A program made the translations under genes and the position numbers. 64,000 bases of DNA from Vigna angularis (Eukaryota; Streptophyta; Magnoliopsida; Fabales; Fabaceae). The stretch is from positions 22,932,806-22,996,805 of the forward strand of contig NC_068978.1 in the NCBI RefSeq assembly GCF_016808095.1. The letters are read 5' to 3'. This document shows, piece after piece, positions 24,098-37,736 of the stretch. Under the pieces are notes generated by a model. That model saw only the letters and a program-made list of their open reading frames with translations. It was not told the DNA's origin and did no database searches. Every line of letters starts with the position of its first letter. Within the stretch, counting starts at the first letter, position 1.

Positions 24098-24750
24098 GGT
24101 TTAATCCTTTTCGACATTCCTAATTATGTACGAATGTCTCAATTGGGTCCTCGTTTTTTAAAGTGTATCAAAATGGTCCCTAATTTTGAAAATTGATATC
24201 AATTGAGTCCTTTCCGTTAAGTTGGCTGGACGGCGTTAAAAAAATTGATGAGTGGATGCTGAGATGACGAACGAACGCTCGTCCACCAGCGAACGAACAG
24301 AGAATGAACGCTCGTCCACCAGAGAACGAACGCTCGTCGACCTCTTACTGCTGGACGACCGTTCGTTCCACACTAGACGACCGTTCGTTCGGTGGTCGAC
24401 AAGCGTTCACGCTCGTCGACCTCTTACTGCTGGACGACCGTTCGTTCCACACTGGACGACCGTTCGTTCGGTGGTCGATAAGCGTTCGTTCGCTGATGGA
24501 CGAGCATTCGTTCGCTGATGGACGAGCATTCGTTCGCTGATGGACGAGCGTTCGTTCGCTGGTGGACGAGGGTTCGTTCGTCATCTCAGCATCCACTCAT
24601 CAATTTTTTTAACGCTGTCCAGCCAACTTAACGGAAAGGACTCAATTGATATCAATTTTCAAAATTAGGGACCATTTTGATACACTTTAGAAAACGAGGA
24701 CCCAATTGAGACATTCGTACATAAATAGGGATGTCGAAAAGGATTAAACC
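24098..24750. mobile_element. Fold-back MITE (Mutator-like), 653 bp, with internal GC-rich array
   Basis: The arms 24098-24270 (GGTTTAATCCTTTTCGACAT...) and 24575-24750 (...ATGTCGAAAAGGATTAAACC) are near-perfect inverted repeats of about 175 bp. It is flanked by the perfect 9-bp duplication TTTATTTTA (24089-24097, 24751-24759). The centre (about 24260-24590) is an array of CGTTCGTT/AACGAACG and CGCTCGTCCACCAGCGAACG words, including a 60-bp direct duplication (GTCGACCTCTTACTGCTGGA at about 24337 and 24416) and three copies of CGTTCGCTGATGGACGAGC. Several frames are open there simply because the array lacks stop words. No gene. Confidence 0.9.
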
Positions 24751-25054
24751 TTTATTTTATTTAGTAGTTGCCTTTAATTGTTTTAAGCTGCTTTCTTAAT
24801 TTGGTTTCCATTTTCACAAAATCTCACCTTAATCTATTTAATATATTTGTAAATATTTAGGACTTTTAATTTGACTTCTTTTTGTTAAAAAAATGTAGAT
24901 TAATTGAATATTTGCTCTATAATTTTTCCGTTAATTATTATTTTATTTTTATATTAATAATTACATGTTAAAAAAAATATCAATATAAAAATGATTCTTT
25001 TCATCAAACAAGTATTTTAAACTCTTATAATTATTAAAGACTTGGAAACATGTT

Positions 25055-25233
25055 TCATGTATATAAATAATGTCTCCACGTCTTTAAAGCACACACTACC
25101 GTAACTAATTTTATATCATGTGTTGGATAATTCTTCTCATATACCTTTAGTTGACGAGATGCATACACTATTGGTTTCCTTTCTTGCATTAGTACACATC
25201 TCAGTCCTTGATATGACGCATCGCAGTGCACCT
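25055..25233 (-). pseudogene. Ty3/gypsy RNase H fragment (5' part of a split copy)
   Basis: The minus strand reads [15 protein letters not shown] and [20 protein letters not shown], the typical start of gypsy RNase H ([21 protein letters not shown]). It stops at 25233, where a long LTR element (25234-28040) is inserted. The upstream half of the same RT/RNase H continues at 28046-28330. Confidence 0.8.
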
Positions 25234-28040
25234 TGTAACATCCCAAAATACAGTAACACCATATAGTAGAATTAATTACATTTAATGATAAACAAATCAG
25301 TCTTAAATTAACGAAAGCAAGGGTTTAGGCTGATCGGCCTTACAAGAAGTTAAATAAGAAAACACGCTCGACATGAAAGTATCCAACCAACGGTTACAAG
25401 CACCGATACATACCGATCGACCAATTAATGTAAAGGTTGATCCAAAAATCAGTACAATGAAACAGCTAATCTAAACAGCTAACCGAACGCCTACTGTTCG
25501 GCCTTCACTTCCACATCTACAAAGGTTGCTTCCTCCAAATTTTCCTCTTCCAGCATTTCCTCGAGCAACGCCTCACCATCTGCTCACATCCACACGGATG
25601 ATCATTGCATTGACAAGACGGACGTACATGGACGAACGACAACACAAGGAAGAGAACACAGGGTAAGCTTATTGAATTTAATTCAAGTAAAATCATTCAT
25701 TTCATAATACATCAAACATATCAAATATTTCACAACATATAATTAAATCAATCCCTTAACTCAAATCAATTCCTGATACTAGACTGACCGTCCGGACTGT
25801 ATGAATCTGTGTAGCTACAGGCGTCCTTGCACCCGAGTGGTGTAGTAACTGGGAGACCCTCAACAGCTGCCACTCGAGGTTAGTCCGTTCTTACGTCGCC
25901 CATGTTAACTTATGGACTAAGGACTTCCTGCCATTCCCACACATGAACTACTCTCCTCTACATGAAGATGAGTATCACGGAATATCAGGATGGACCAAGC
26001 CAGCATTAGCATGTCCACAGTCATACTTTACAAAATTCCATATTCAACCATGAGTCGTTCCTCCCTGGAACGCTCGTCCAAAATTCACAACTATAATTCA
26101 CCTCATACAATGTTCATCATTTATAATCTTTCACCTTTATTTTCATTTTTGTCTTTCTGTCAAAGTACATAAAAATCACGACCTCTTTATAACGAGAACG
26201 AATGTGAGGAACGAGACTGAAGGACTTGCCCCGTTCCAAAATAAAGTAATACCGGCTTCAAGATAAATGGACGACCTATTTTACAAGATAGCTCGACACG
26301 GTCGGTCGACCCGGTTGGACGACCTACGTCAAGAAGGGTGCTCGACACAGATGGATGATCTGTATTAACAAAGGTACTCAACACTGTCGGTCGACACAGA
26401 TGGATGATCTGTATTAACAAAGGTACTCGACACTGTCGGTCGACACAGATGGATGATCTGTATTAACAGAGGTACTCGACACTGTCGGTCGACACAGATG
26501 GATGATCTGTATTAACGGAGGTACTCGACACTGTCGGTCGACACAGATGAATGATCTGTATTAGCAAAGGTACTCGACACTGTCGGTCGACACAGATGGA
26601 TGATCTGTATTAACAGAGGTACTCGACACTGTCGGTCGACACAGATGAATGATCTGTATTAGCAAAGGTACTCGACACTGTCGGTCGACACAGATGGATG
26701 ATCTGTATTAACAAAGGTACTCGACACTGTCGGTCGACACAGTTGGATGATCTGTATTAGCAAAGGTACTCGACACTGTCGGTCGACACAGATGGATGAT
26801 CTGTATTAACAAAGGTACTCGACACTGTCGGTCGACACAGTTGGATGATCTGTATTATCAAGGACTTTTCCAGAAAAGAGTAAGAGCGCTTGGTGTAAGA
26901 CCGAGCACTGCCCAATACGATTACTATGTGTAAGATCGACACTGCTCATTATGAGCTCTAAGTAAAAGACCTACATAGCTCATGCTCGACCAGAATCCTT
27001 CCCAAATGAAAGTATTCCAATTCAAAGAAGTTTACTGGAACATCAATCGGTCGAGAACCGTTTAATGTCGGACATACGTTATCATAGGGAAGTTGATATT
27101 CAAGTTTCACTTATGTTCACTACTTCTAAGCATGCATATTTCATATTCACATGTATCACCCATATCATACATTTCAACCAACATATATCATGTTCATATA
27201 GTACAGCAACGTTCGATCATGCATACTCAACCAATATACACCTCATACTTATGATCATATACCAAAAATCAGATAACACAGTTCATACTTCATGCGACAC
27301 ACATAATATTCATACAGTACAAGACACACATACGAATTAAATTTAATAAGCTTCCCTTACCTGGATAGCAGTGTACGCCCTAATGCAAAAGTTGGGTTTG
27401 TCTCTTACAACGTTCTACCCTCAGTTTCTCTAGACACTTTCACTTGATCTAAATACCAAAATCAGAGATTACTCAGATACAGTCCATGCATGAACCGAGA
27501 GCATGGTTTCGTATGAAACCCTAAATGGACAACTACTAGAGAAGGGAACTTACTAGCTTAGATTCCAATTCTGTTCGGTCCAAAAGGAAGATCACAGCTG
27601 GACGAACGTTCCTACGGTTCTGAAACGTGATCGGAGAAGGAAACGGTGAGTTACAGAAGAGAGAAGTTGGAAGGTTCTAGAGAGAAGTTGGAGAAGATGA
27701 AGGTTTGAGTTTCGTGAGGTAGAAGATGAGTGGTGCAGGTGAGAGAGCTTTCAAAAATCTAGTTTTGTTAAGCTTACGTTCGTTTGAACGAACGCCTCCC
27801 AAGTCGACACCTGCACACCAAACTCTGAATTGGAAGCTTCTCCCGCGACAGGTGGCGTGTGTGCATGTGATGCAAGGTGCGTTTTTAATGCTTTCAGAGT
27901 AATGATGAGGCTCGGTTCACAGTGCACAGCAGAGTGGTGTATGGGATTGGTGAGTGGGTTTTAATGTGTGAGTGTGGAAGTGGAGTGTATTAATGGTGAT
28001 GTGACAGAATTTACTACTGCTAATTATTAGGGGTCTCACA
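25234..28040. mobile_element. Solo LTR, 2807 bp, inserted in a gypsy RT
   Basis: It begins TGTAACATCCC and ends GGGGTCTCACA (TG...CA) and is flanked by the perfect 5-bp duplication CACCT (25229-25233 and 28041-28045). No gag, pol or primer site is visible inside, so it reads as a solo LTR of a large LTR element. It shares ordered blocks with 35299-37731 (for example ATGGATGATCATCGCAATGA-like and GGACTGTATGAATCTGTGTA). It carries a 49-bp minisatellite that the other copy lacks. Orientation is not determined. Confidence 0.8.
26325..26862. repeat. 49-bp minisatellite, about 11 copies
   Basis: The unit GGTACTCGACACTGTCGGTC followed by GACACAGATGGATGATCTGT and attaacaaa repeats head to tail with a period of 49 bp. 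A variant unit (GATGAATGATCTGTATTAGC) alternates in the middle and CAGTTGGATGATC appears in two later units. Part of each unit is palindromic (GTCGGTCGAC). Confidence 0.9.
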
Positions 28041-28045
28041 CACCT

Positions 28046-28330
28046 CAAAATCTTTCTCAATGTTTGGACTTTCTAAACTTGAAGCAGATGTCAACTTCTT
28101 CTTCATCTCCTCAAAATTTGTATGTCCAAACAAACGGTTGATCCTTATAAGTCAACTACGTCAATGTTCCCACTATCTTGGAGAATCCTACCACAAACCT
28201 CCGATAATAACCTGTCAGCCCCAAAAAAACTCCTCACTTCTATCACCAACGTCAATCGTTTGATACGTTGTCCTTGAAGCTATCAAATTATTACTACTTT
28301 GCAAGGAAACCTCAATATTGCCAAGTTAGT
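28046..28330 (-). pseudogene. Ty3/gypsy RT fragment (upstream half of the split copy)
   Basis: The minus strand gives RSFFGLTGYYRRF, then GFSKIVGTLT and NFEEMKKKLTSA, with frameshifts. These are the conserved blocks between gypsy RT and RNase H (RSFLGLAGYYRRFIEGFS). Removing the solo LTR and one TSD copy joins it directly to the CDASYQGL block at 25233. Confidence 0.75.
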
Positions 28331-29590
28331 AGTCAAGAAAGTAGATAGAGTTAAAGTAACCCTGAGTCGTTTCCCAACAAATACGAAATTGTTTTTCAAT
28401 ACTTGATTCTTACGGAGATTCTGAAAGATTAGTAAATGCTTAAAAATAAAAGTGAAAAGTTATGCTAATGAAATTTATATTTGAAGAATGTTGAAGAATG
28501 TTTGAGTCTAATTAAAGAACAAATTGGAAACAAAGAAAAAATTATAATGAAATATGTTAATTTCACTACTTTTCCAAGATAGATTTATCATCGGTTATCC
28601 ACATATTATTGTTCGGGTTTCAAATTAATTAAAGTACATTCTTAATTAACTTGATGACGATCTTGCAATTAATCAAAGTATATTCTCAATCAAAAGCAAG
28701 ATCTTTCTAGATTATTCACAATGAATTCAACCCAAGTACATTCTCAATTGAATTCTATTATGTTTAATCATGTATATTCTTAAATCTCTTAACCAAATTG
28801 AAAGTTCCTAAATTCAATCAAAGTACATTCTCAATCAAACCTAGAAACTTTTGAACTCATATGATTAATATGCATGTAGATTTAAACACCTTATGATGCA
28901 AAAATCAATGTGATTGAAAGATGAAAGACATAGAAAAATGATAACTTAAATACATTAATTCAACTTAACCTTAGAATCCATAATGAAATTACACTAGAAT
29001 AATAGCCCTATAAGCTTAGTCCCCCATGAATGGAGTGGAATACATGGTAAAATAAATAAAGAGGAGTGCTAGATGATTGTTTTCCGGTGAAGGAGTCTGA
29101 GTGAATGAATGAGTGATTATGCTCTCCTAGTCTCTTTACATGGGACTTGATTATAGCAAATTCAGTGTTGTTAAGATTATAGCCAACAAAATAGGAAGGG
29201 TAAATTCAACCTTAAGTTGTCTCACAACAAACACCAAATTGAATTATAACAAATTAGTTCTTATAAAAACTACACAAAAAAGGTTAGTCAAATAAAATAA
29301 TAGAAGTAATTAAAAAAAATAAAAGATTACAGAATAATAAAATAACAAAATATAGAAAGAAATTTATAAAAAGATTTAAAAAGATAAAAATAATTATAAA
29401 GAAAATAGGTTGATTTCCCTGTTTGTTCAAAATAGGATTCATCATTGGTTATCTACAGATGATTGTTCAATTAACTATTGCATGGTTGTAATCGACTATA
29501 GCATGGTTATAATCGATTACCAAAGACATTTTGCCCATAGAAGCTGCCTTTAATCAATTACAACAATAGTGTAATCGATTACCATAGAGT
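28331..29590. repeat. Dispersed repeats, no gene
   Basis: 28570-29190 matches 2780-3300 in order (aatcaaagtacattctcaat units, ttgaactcatatgattaata). 29450-29590 carries several 'taatcgattac' words. No coding region. Confidence 0.45.
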
Positions 29591-30510
29591 TTTTGTTTAT
29601 ACAAGGTAAAGTTGTGTCCCTCCTGCACGACTTCAGCACGCAGTTTACAATGCGTGGTAATCGATTACCATGCCCCAAAATCGTTTTTGGGGTGCACGAC
29701 TTCACCTCTAACTAATATGTCAGGGTGAAGTCGTGCAGGGGGGCACGACTTCTTCATTTGAAGTTGTATGGCCCTCTACGACTTGCCTATATCGATAATT
29801 TGAAATTTTTTGTTTAGATCCGTAATTTTTTATTCAAATTTGCCTATATACGTACAAAAGCCTGAATGAGAGAAGAGTGAAAAATTGTATTAAAACCATG
29901 TTTAAGCATAGGGCCCATGGGTTCATAAGGAAAAATGGAGTTTTGAATTTGGTGTTGAAGTGTGGGTCTAATGAAAGAGAGTGTGGGTGGAGTTTCTCTT
30001 CATGCAGAGAAACATCTTTTTACGTAATAAGTAGGAAGAAAGAGAAGGTGAGAGTGTGGTTGAGGGAGTAAGGGACCGCATGGGTCCTCTTAAAAGAAAA
30101 GGGGATAAATCCTTGGGTGAGTGATGGTTTATTTAGAATGGAGTGGATACCAAGTTTAGTGTGTTAGGGGTAGTGTGTAGATTTTTTTTTTTTTTTGGTT
30201 AAAGTGTGGAACGTTTGGTTGATGTCACATGTAATGTGACTGTATGTTGTTGTATAATTAGTTGTGAAGTGGGTTTCGGCCAATAATGAGATAGTAGCCC
30301 ATTTTATGGTTCACGGTAGGGGGAGTTAACCTAGGTTTCTTTCTATTCTAGGTTGTTGTTTTGGCTTTTGTATATCCATTGTTTTAGTTTGACTTGGTTA
30401 TGTTGATAATTATTTGATGATTGTTAAGGAAAAGTTTCTATGGGAGAATTAATTTGTGACTAAGGTTGTTGGACAATATGATTTGAGTAGGGATAACTAT
30501 TTCGGTCGTG
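29591..30510. repeat. Probable LTR, left part
   Basis: The stretch holds repeated and inverted 'tgcacgacttcacc / ggtgaagtcgtgca' words (about 29615-29770), then G-rich DNA. With 31884-32567 it probably forms one long LTR interrupted by the CACTA element, because the right part ends in GGAGTGTTACA, a common LTR end. I could not find a matching target duplication, so the left boundary is a guess. Confidence 0.35.
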
Positions 30511-31880
30511 CACTAGTGCAAAAACAACATATAACGTCACACGTTCAACGTCCAACCACTGAAAAACCAACGTTAAAAATGACCGGTGACATTTTTGAAA
30601 ATAAATGCAATTGTAGAATGTCGAAGCCCCATTCAATTCGATGTTCTATGATGGTAATTATTTAAACCAGTGCGTCATTCTCTTTCTTCCTTCTTTTAAA
30701 CCATCAATAGTATGTTGAATTCTGTAGGGATTCGACGTAATATTTGTTAATCAGAAGCCAAAGAGTCACCATTTTTAATTCTTTTTTCTTTTTTCTTTTA
30801 AACCACCAATAGTACGTCGAATTCTAAAGGGGTTTCGACGTATTATTTTTCAGCCAGAAGTTAAAGAGTTACCCCTTTTTAATATTTTTTCTTTTTTCTT
30901 TTAAACAACAAATAATACATCGAATTCTGTAAGAGTTTTGACGTATTATTTGTCAGCTAGTAGCCAAAAAGTAACCCCTTTTTAATTCTTTTTTCTTTTT
31001 TCTTTCAAACCACATATAATATGTCGAATTTTGTAGGAGTTTCGACGTATTATTTTTCAGCCAGAAGCCAAAGAGTTACCCATTTTTAATCCTTTTTTCT
31101 TTTAAACCACCAATAATACGTCGAATTCTGTAGGGGCTTCGACGTATTATTTGTCAGCCAAAAGTTTCCCCTTTTTAATTTGAGCGGGAGATTGAAAATT
31201 CATTCACTTTATCTTAGCGCGCGAGACCCTCTTCTCTTCTCAAACTTTTCTCGAGCGAAGTTTGATGACCATCAGATGTAATCTTTCTTTCATTTGATAC
31301 AAATGCATGTTAATTAACTACTTTATGTATAATTTTCGTTTGTTTTTACCAATTATTTTCGTGTTCTTGTCCTTCATAGGCGCATTCTGCTTTCTCTCTC
31401 ACTAGTGGAAACACTTTATTCCAACAAACCCACCTTTTGAAGGTTAGTTTTCGTTTTGAAGAACTTATTTGTTGAACTTGTTTGTTGTTTGTTTTTATTG
31501 AACTTGTTTGTCGTTGTTATTTGGTTGAACTTGTTTGTTGTTGTTCTTGTTTGATTGAATTTGTTTGTTGTTTGTTATTGTTGTTTGTTGTTGATACTAT
31601 ACTACACATTCATAGTTCATGCTTTATAAAATACCAAAAATAGAAATTTGTTGTTTTTCTGCTTTTCAAGTCTCGTAGAGTTGTAAAAAAGGCTCACAAT
31701 TAACTAAAAAAACAAAAAAAATTACTTAACATCGAATATTGACAAAATTCGACGTCAATTTGATTAACGTCGAATTTTGAAATTCGACGTCAACTTAACG
31801 TTTCCCGATATGACGTCGACCTCAAATTCGACGTGAAAGACCAAAAAACAACGATGTTATATGGTATTTTTGAACTAGTG
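30511..31880. mobile_element. Non-autonomous CACTA element, 1370 bp
   Basis: It starts CACTAGTGCAAAAACAACAT and ends GGTATTTTTGAACTAGTG, with the 3-bp duplication GTG on both sides (30508-30510, 31881-31883). The right half (about 31180-31700) is the reverse complement of 1840-2360 in the element at 1606-2545, so the two are members of one family. There is no transposase. Confidence 0.9.
30668..31168. repeat. Tandem repeat of about 105 bp inside the CACTA element, five units
   Basis: Each unit holds 'accaccaataatacgtcgaa', 'ttcgacgtattatt', 'cagccagaagccaaagagtt' and a T/C tract (ttcttttttcttttttcttt). The units differ by small changes. This expansion is absent from the sister element at 1606-2545. 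Confidence 0.85.
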
Positions 31881-31883
31881 GTG

Positions 31884-32567
31884 CGATGTGGGAAAGAAAT
31901 TCTTTTGGCTATGATGCGGGAATATGATAAACAAAGAGATGATGACTCTTTTGGCCGTGTGATGTAAGAAAGAGATTCTCTTCGTCCGTGTGATGCGGGA
32001 CGAGGATGGTTTGGTGGTGATGACTCTTTTGGTCGTGGGATGCGAAAAAGATGTTCTCTTTGACCGTGTGATGCGGGAAGGGGATGTCGTGTGATTTGTA
32101 CTGAATTGGTTCATGAATGATGTGGTTGTACTGGTAATGCTGTGAACGAAATATGTTTATGATTAAATTATTATGTGTTTAAAATGATTATTGTATTTTG
32201 TGTGTTATGATATTTCTAGTTGCTCACCCTTGCATGTTGTGGTTGTGGTTTCCACCTTCGATGACCGTACATGTACAAGAGTAGATGGCGTTGCAAATAA
32301 GACTAGATTGAAGTAGCAGACGTGAGAGTTGGGATCTTTTAATTCGGAGTTCATAATTTATTCCTTATTTAAAAGCTTTTCATAGTCAATATTTTTATTG
32401 TAAAAGAGATTATTTGAGATCTCCATTTTGAACGGACGACATTTATAGTTATGTTTTGATTCTGCATTTTAATCAAATAAAGTTTGATTATCTTAAATGA
32501 ATGTTTATGAAATGTTTTGAAAGAAAAAAAAAATATTTTGACAACTCAGAAATTGGAGTGTTACACA
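31884..32567. repeat. Probable LTR, right part
   Basis: Begins with imperfect repeats of 'gactcttttggccgtgtgatg' (31890-32090) and ends GAAATTGGAGTGTTACA. It resembles legume gypsy LTR ends. No ORF is supported. Confidence 0.4.
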
Positions 32568-33048
32568 CTGTCAACAACCAAACACAATTTCCTTTCATTT
32601 GTTGTTCATTCTATTTTATATTTTTCTTATTACTGAAAGGCATTAATGAAAGATGATAATGAATTAAAATACTTAAGTGGTATTGAGCACTATTCTTAAC
32701 TTATCAAAGTTATTTTGTATTTGATTTCATCATTTTTTTTCTAGTGAAACATCATGGGCATATGACGAGTAAGTTTTCACACTAGTTATTCATTGAGGGC
32801 TCATAAAGGTTATTGATCCGAGTTATAAACTTGTCATTTATATATACTAGTCATTTATATTGTTTTCCTTATTGTTGAGGACTTATGAATTACCAATTTA
32901 AAAATACAAGACAAAAGAAATCTCAAGCTCAGCTTCGGGGTAGGGATTCTCGTGTAAAACAACTAACTCAATAAAAAAGTTAATTTAAATCAAACTCTAC
33001 ATGATTGAAAATTGTTATTAGTTAGCTAAAATAAAACAAAAAGACTTG
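32568..33048. other. AT-rich intergenic
   Basis: No feature recognised. Confidence 0.5.
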
Positions 33049-33057
33049 TTTATTTTA

Positions 33058-33444
33058 GGTTTAATACCTATTTTGGTCCCTCGATTTTTAGGGTTTGTTC
33101 AAAGTTGTCCTCCTTTTTTTCAAAAGTTCACTAACATCCTACTTTTTACAATATGATTGGTTAATGATGAAGATGAAGAAGTGTGATAAAGCTTTTGAGT
33201 GGAAAGAGGACTGCAACGTGGCACTCTCTTATTGGCTGAACTTGCCAACTAATTGGACTAATTGGACATGTCATCTAATTTTGGCCACCAGAGCAACTTT
33301 GTCGTTAGTTTTTTAACGCCGTAAGCAAAAAGGATCTACTTAAACTATTTTTGCGAAAAATAGGATGTTAGTGAACTTTAAAAAAAAGGAAGGACAACTT
33401 TAAACAGACCATACAAATCGAGGGACCAAAATAACTATTAAACC
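33058..33444. mobile_element. Fold-back MITE (Mutator-like), 387 bp
   Basis: The left end GGTTTAATACCTATTTTGG and right end ACCAAAATAACTATTAAACC are inverted repeats of over 100 bp. They are flanked by the perfect 9-bp duplication TTTATTTTA (33049-33057 and 33445-33453), the same target sequence as the element at 24098. The short ORF inside is not a gene. Confidence 0.9.
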
Positions 33445-33453
33445 TTTATTTTA

Positions 33454-35298
<1,845 letters not shown>

Positions 35299-37731
35299 TG
35301 TAACATCTCAAAAATACACTAATCACCATATAATAGAATTAATTACATTTCATAATCAAACAGTGCAGTCTTACACTAATATTAACGTTCAAAAGCCGAA
35401 ATGGCGTTAAATACATAGTTAAATACAATTTAACTGCAATTAGAAGAGTCTGAATCGAACGGTTTACAAAACCAACTACCGAACAATCAAAACGAAACAG
35501 CTAACATCTAATATTAACCGAACTAAAGCTCGGCCTTAACTTCAACATCCACCAGGTTCTCCTCTTCAATCACTTCTTCCAACAGGGCGTCTCCTTCTGC
35601 TCACATCCACATGGATGATCATCGCAATGACAAGACGGACGTACAAGGACGAGACAACACAAGGAAAGAACACAGGGTAAGCTTAAGTAATTTAATTCAT
35701 GCATCAACATATAATTTAAACATACCAACAATACAAGAATATCTCAACACATACAAGCATCCAAAACTCTCATTAAACAGACCGTTCGGACTGTATGAAT
35801 CTGTGTATCTACAGGCGCTCGTGCACCCGGGTGATGTAGTAACTGGGAACACTCAACAACTGCCACCCGAGGTTAGCCCCATCAGTCCAAAGTACTCCTA
35901 AGGACTAGGACCTCCTGTCGTTCCCACACATGACCTACCCTCCTCTACGTGAGGACGAGCACTCACAGAACATCAGGATGAACTGCCATCAGTAGCTTTA
36001 CCACGTTCATACTATACAAACTTCCCATATTCAATGCCTAGAGTCGTTCCTCCCTGGAACGCTCGTTCAAAATCCACCATCATTTATTCAATCAAATATA
36101 CTGTTCATTATTTATAATATTTCACTTTATTTTCATTTTCATCTTCCAATCCAAGTTCTCAAAATAACGAACGTTCAGTCCTCTTTATAATGAGGACGAA
36201 CGTGACGAAAAGAACGAGAAACCTTAGTTCAAGAGCAGAATAAATTCAACTACAAATACACATCATTTTTTACGAACGTCATTTACCATTGGAATTAGTT
36301 GAATAAACTGACTCTCGGAGGATTAGATCAATACTCAAAGAATAATTTAAGTACAAAGACTCTAGACCGGATCCAATGGATAAAGCCACCTCAAGACGAT
36401 TTCAGAACCATAACGGGAATAATTCTATTTTAGAGACCGACTGCCAGTCTATGACCGAACGCGGTAAGAGGATTTTACTGAATTTGAACGTACGCTATTT
36501 CCACACGTATGATATTTAAAGACAAATCCGAGAGTTCGGTATAAGATCGAGTACTACTTATGACGTACGCTAGGTGTAAGACCGAGCGCTACTTATTACG
36601 AACGCTAGGTGTAAGACCGAGCACTACAAATCTTAAAGTACAAGATATATATATATATATTACTTTATTTCGAAGATTAGGGTACGACTATTCTGAGCCG
36701 AACGCTCCAAGATAGTATTTCCACATGAGGACGCTCGTTCTCGATCAGAGTTCTTTCCAAATGAAAGAATTCCATTTTAACCAGTTTACTAGAAAACCGA
36801 ACGGTAGAGGACCGTTCGATAACGAACGTACATAATCATAGTAAGAAGTTCATATTCAAATTTTGCAACTATTTCCAACTTAAGTTTTTCAACATACCAG
36901 TTCATACTTTTATACTTCACATTAAATGTAAATTTTCAGACTTTATAGCATCCACATTCATAATTCATACTTCGAATTAATAACTCATTTTCATATTTAT
37001 ACAAATCAAACATCATTATACAAATCAACCAGCATACACCATATTCATTCAATCAAACAGCGGTCGTTCATACAAAACACAACATACGAATTAAATCAAA
37101 TAAGCTTCCCTTACCTCTTAAAGTGATCTTACGCACTTCAGGCTAAAACTCAGCTTGCAACAATGATATTTCCTCTACCCACAACGCTCAACCAAACTCT
37201 TTAAACTAATCAAATTACAGAAACCAAGATTGGTTCAGATAAGGTGGCCGTGTGCAACAAAAGCTTGGCTTTGCATGCTCAAATGAACGAACAACTAAAG
37301 ATGAGGGACGTACCAATTTCAGAATCCAAAGCTGTTCGGTTCAAGTAGAAGCTTGGGACGCCGAAGATACTCCTACGGTGCCTGAATGCAGATCGGAGAA
37401 GTAGAAGGGTGAGTTTTCTTAGAGAGAAGGCAGGGTTTCTAGTGAGAAGGAGGAAGAAATGAAAGATCAGGTTTTTGGAAGATCAAAGGTGCATGCAGAG
37501 AGAGTGGGAAGAAGGTTTCAGAAAAATCATTTTTCCTTCCCACGTAAGACGAGCGTTCGCTCTCTTGCTGACACCTGCATTCCACTAACTGATTTCAGAT
37601 CCTCGTTTAATGACACCTGGCGTCAGTGCAGAGGGGTTTCTAAGTGCGTTTTAATGGTTCTGAGTAGGATTTTGGGTGTAATAAATTAGATTTGACAGGT
37701 GGGTTTGGTTGCTTAATTACGAGGCCTGACA
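35299..37731. mobile_element. Solo LTR, 2433 bp, same family as 25234-28040
   Basis: Starts TGTAACATCTC and ends GAGGCCTGACA (TG...CA), with the perfect 5-bp duplication GATTC (35294-35298 and 37732-37736). It shares a long series of blocks in the same order with 25234-28040 but has no 49-bp minisatellite. The ORFs at 35611-35901 and 37459-37689 lie in LTR sequence and are not supported as genes. Confidence 0.85.
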
Positions 37732-37736
37732 GATTC

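Noticed and set aside
24252..24596. Overlapping ORFs on both strands
   Set aside because: They lie in the short-word array of a fold-back MITE; openness comes from the absence of stop words, not from coding.
26325..26862. CRISPR-like appearance (regular 49-bp units)
   Set aside because: There are no unique spacers; units are contiguous tandem copies and the DNA is a plant LTR.
29877..30071. 64-aa ORF
   Set aside because: Probable LTR sequence; no recognisable feature.
33095..33316. 73-aa ORF
   Set aside because: Inside a 387-bp MITE with TSDs; no family resemblance.
35611..37689. ORFs of 76-96 codons
   Set aside because: They lie in a solo LTR and are not conserved as open frames in the sister LTR at 25234-28040.
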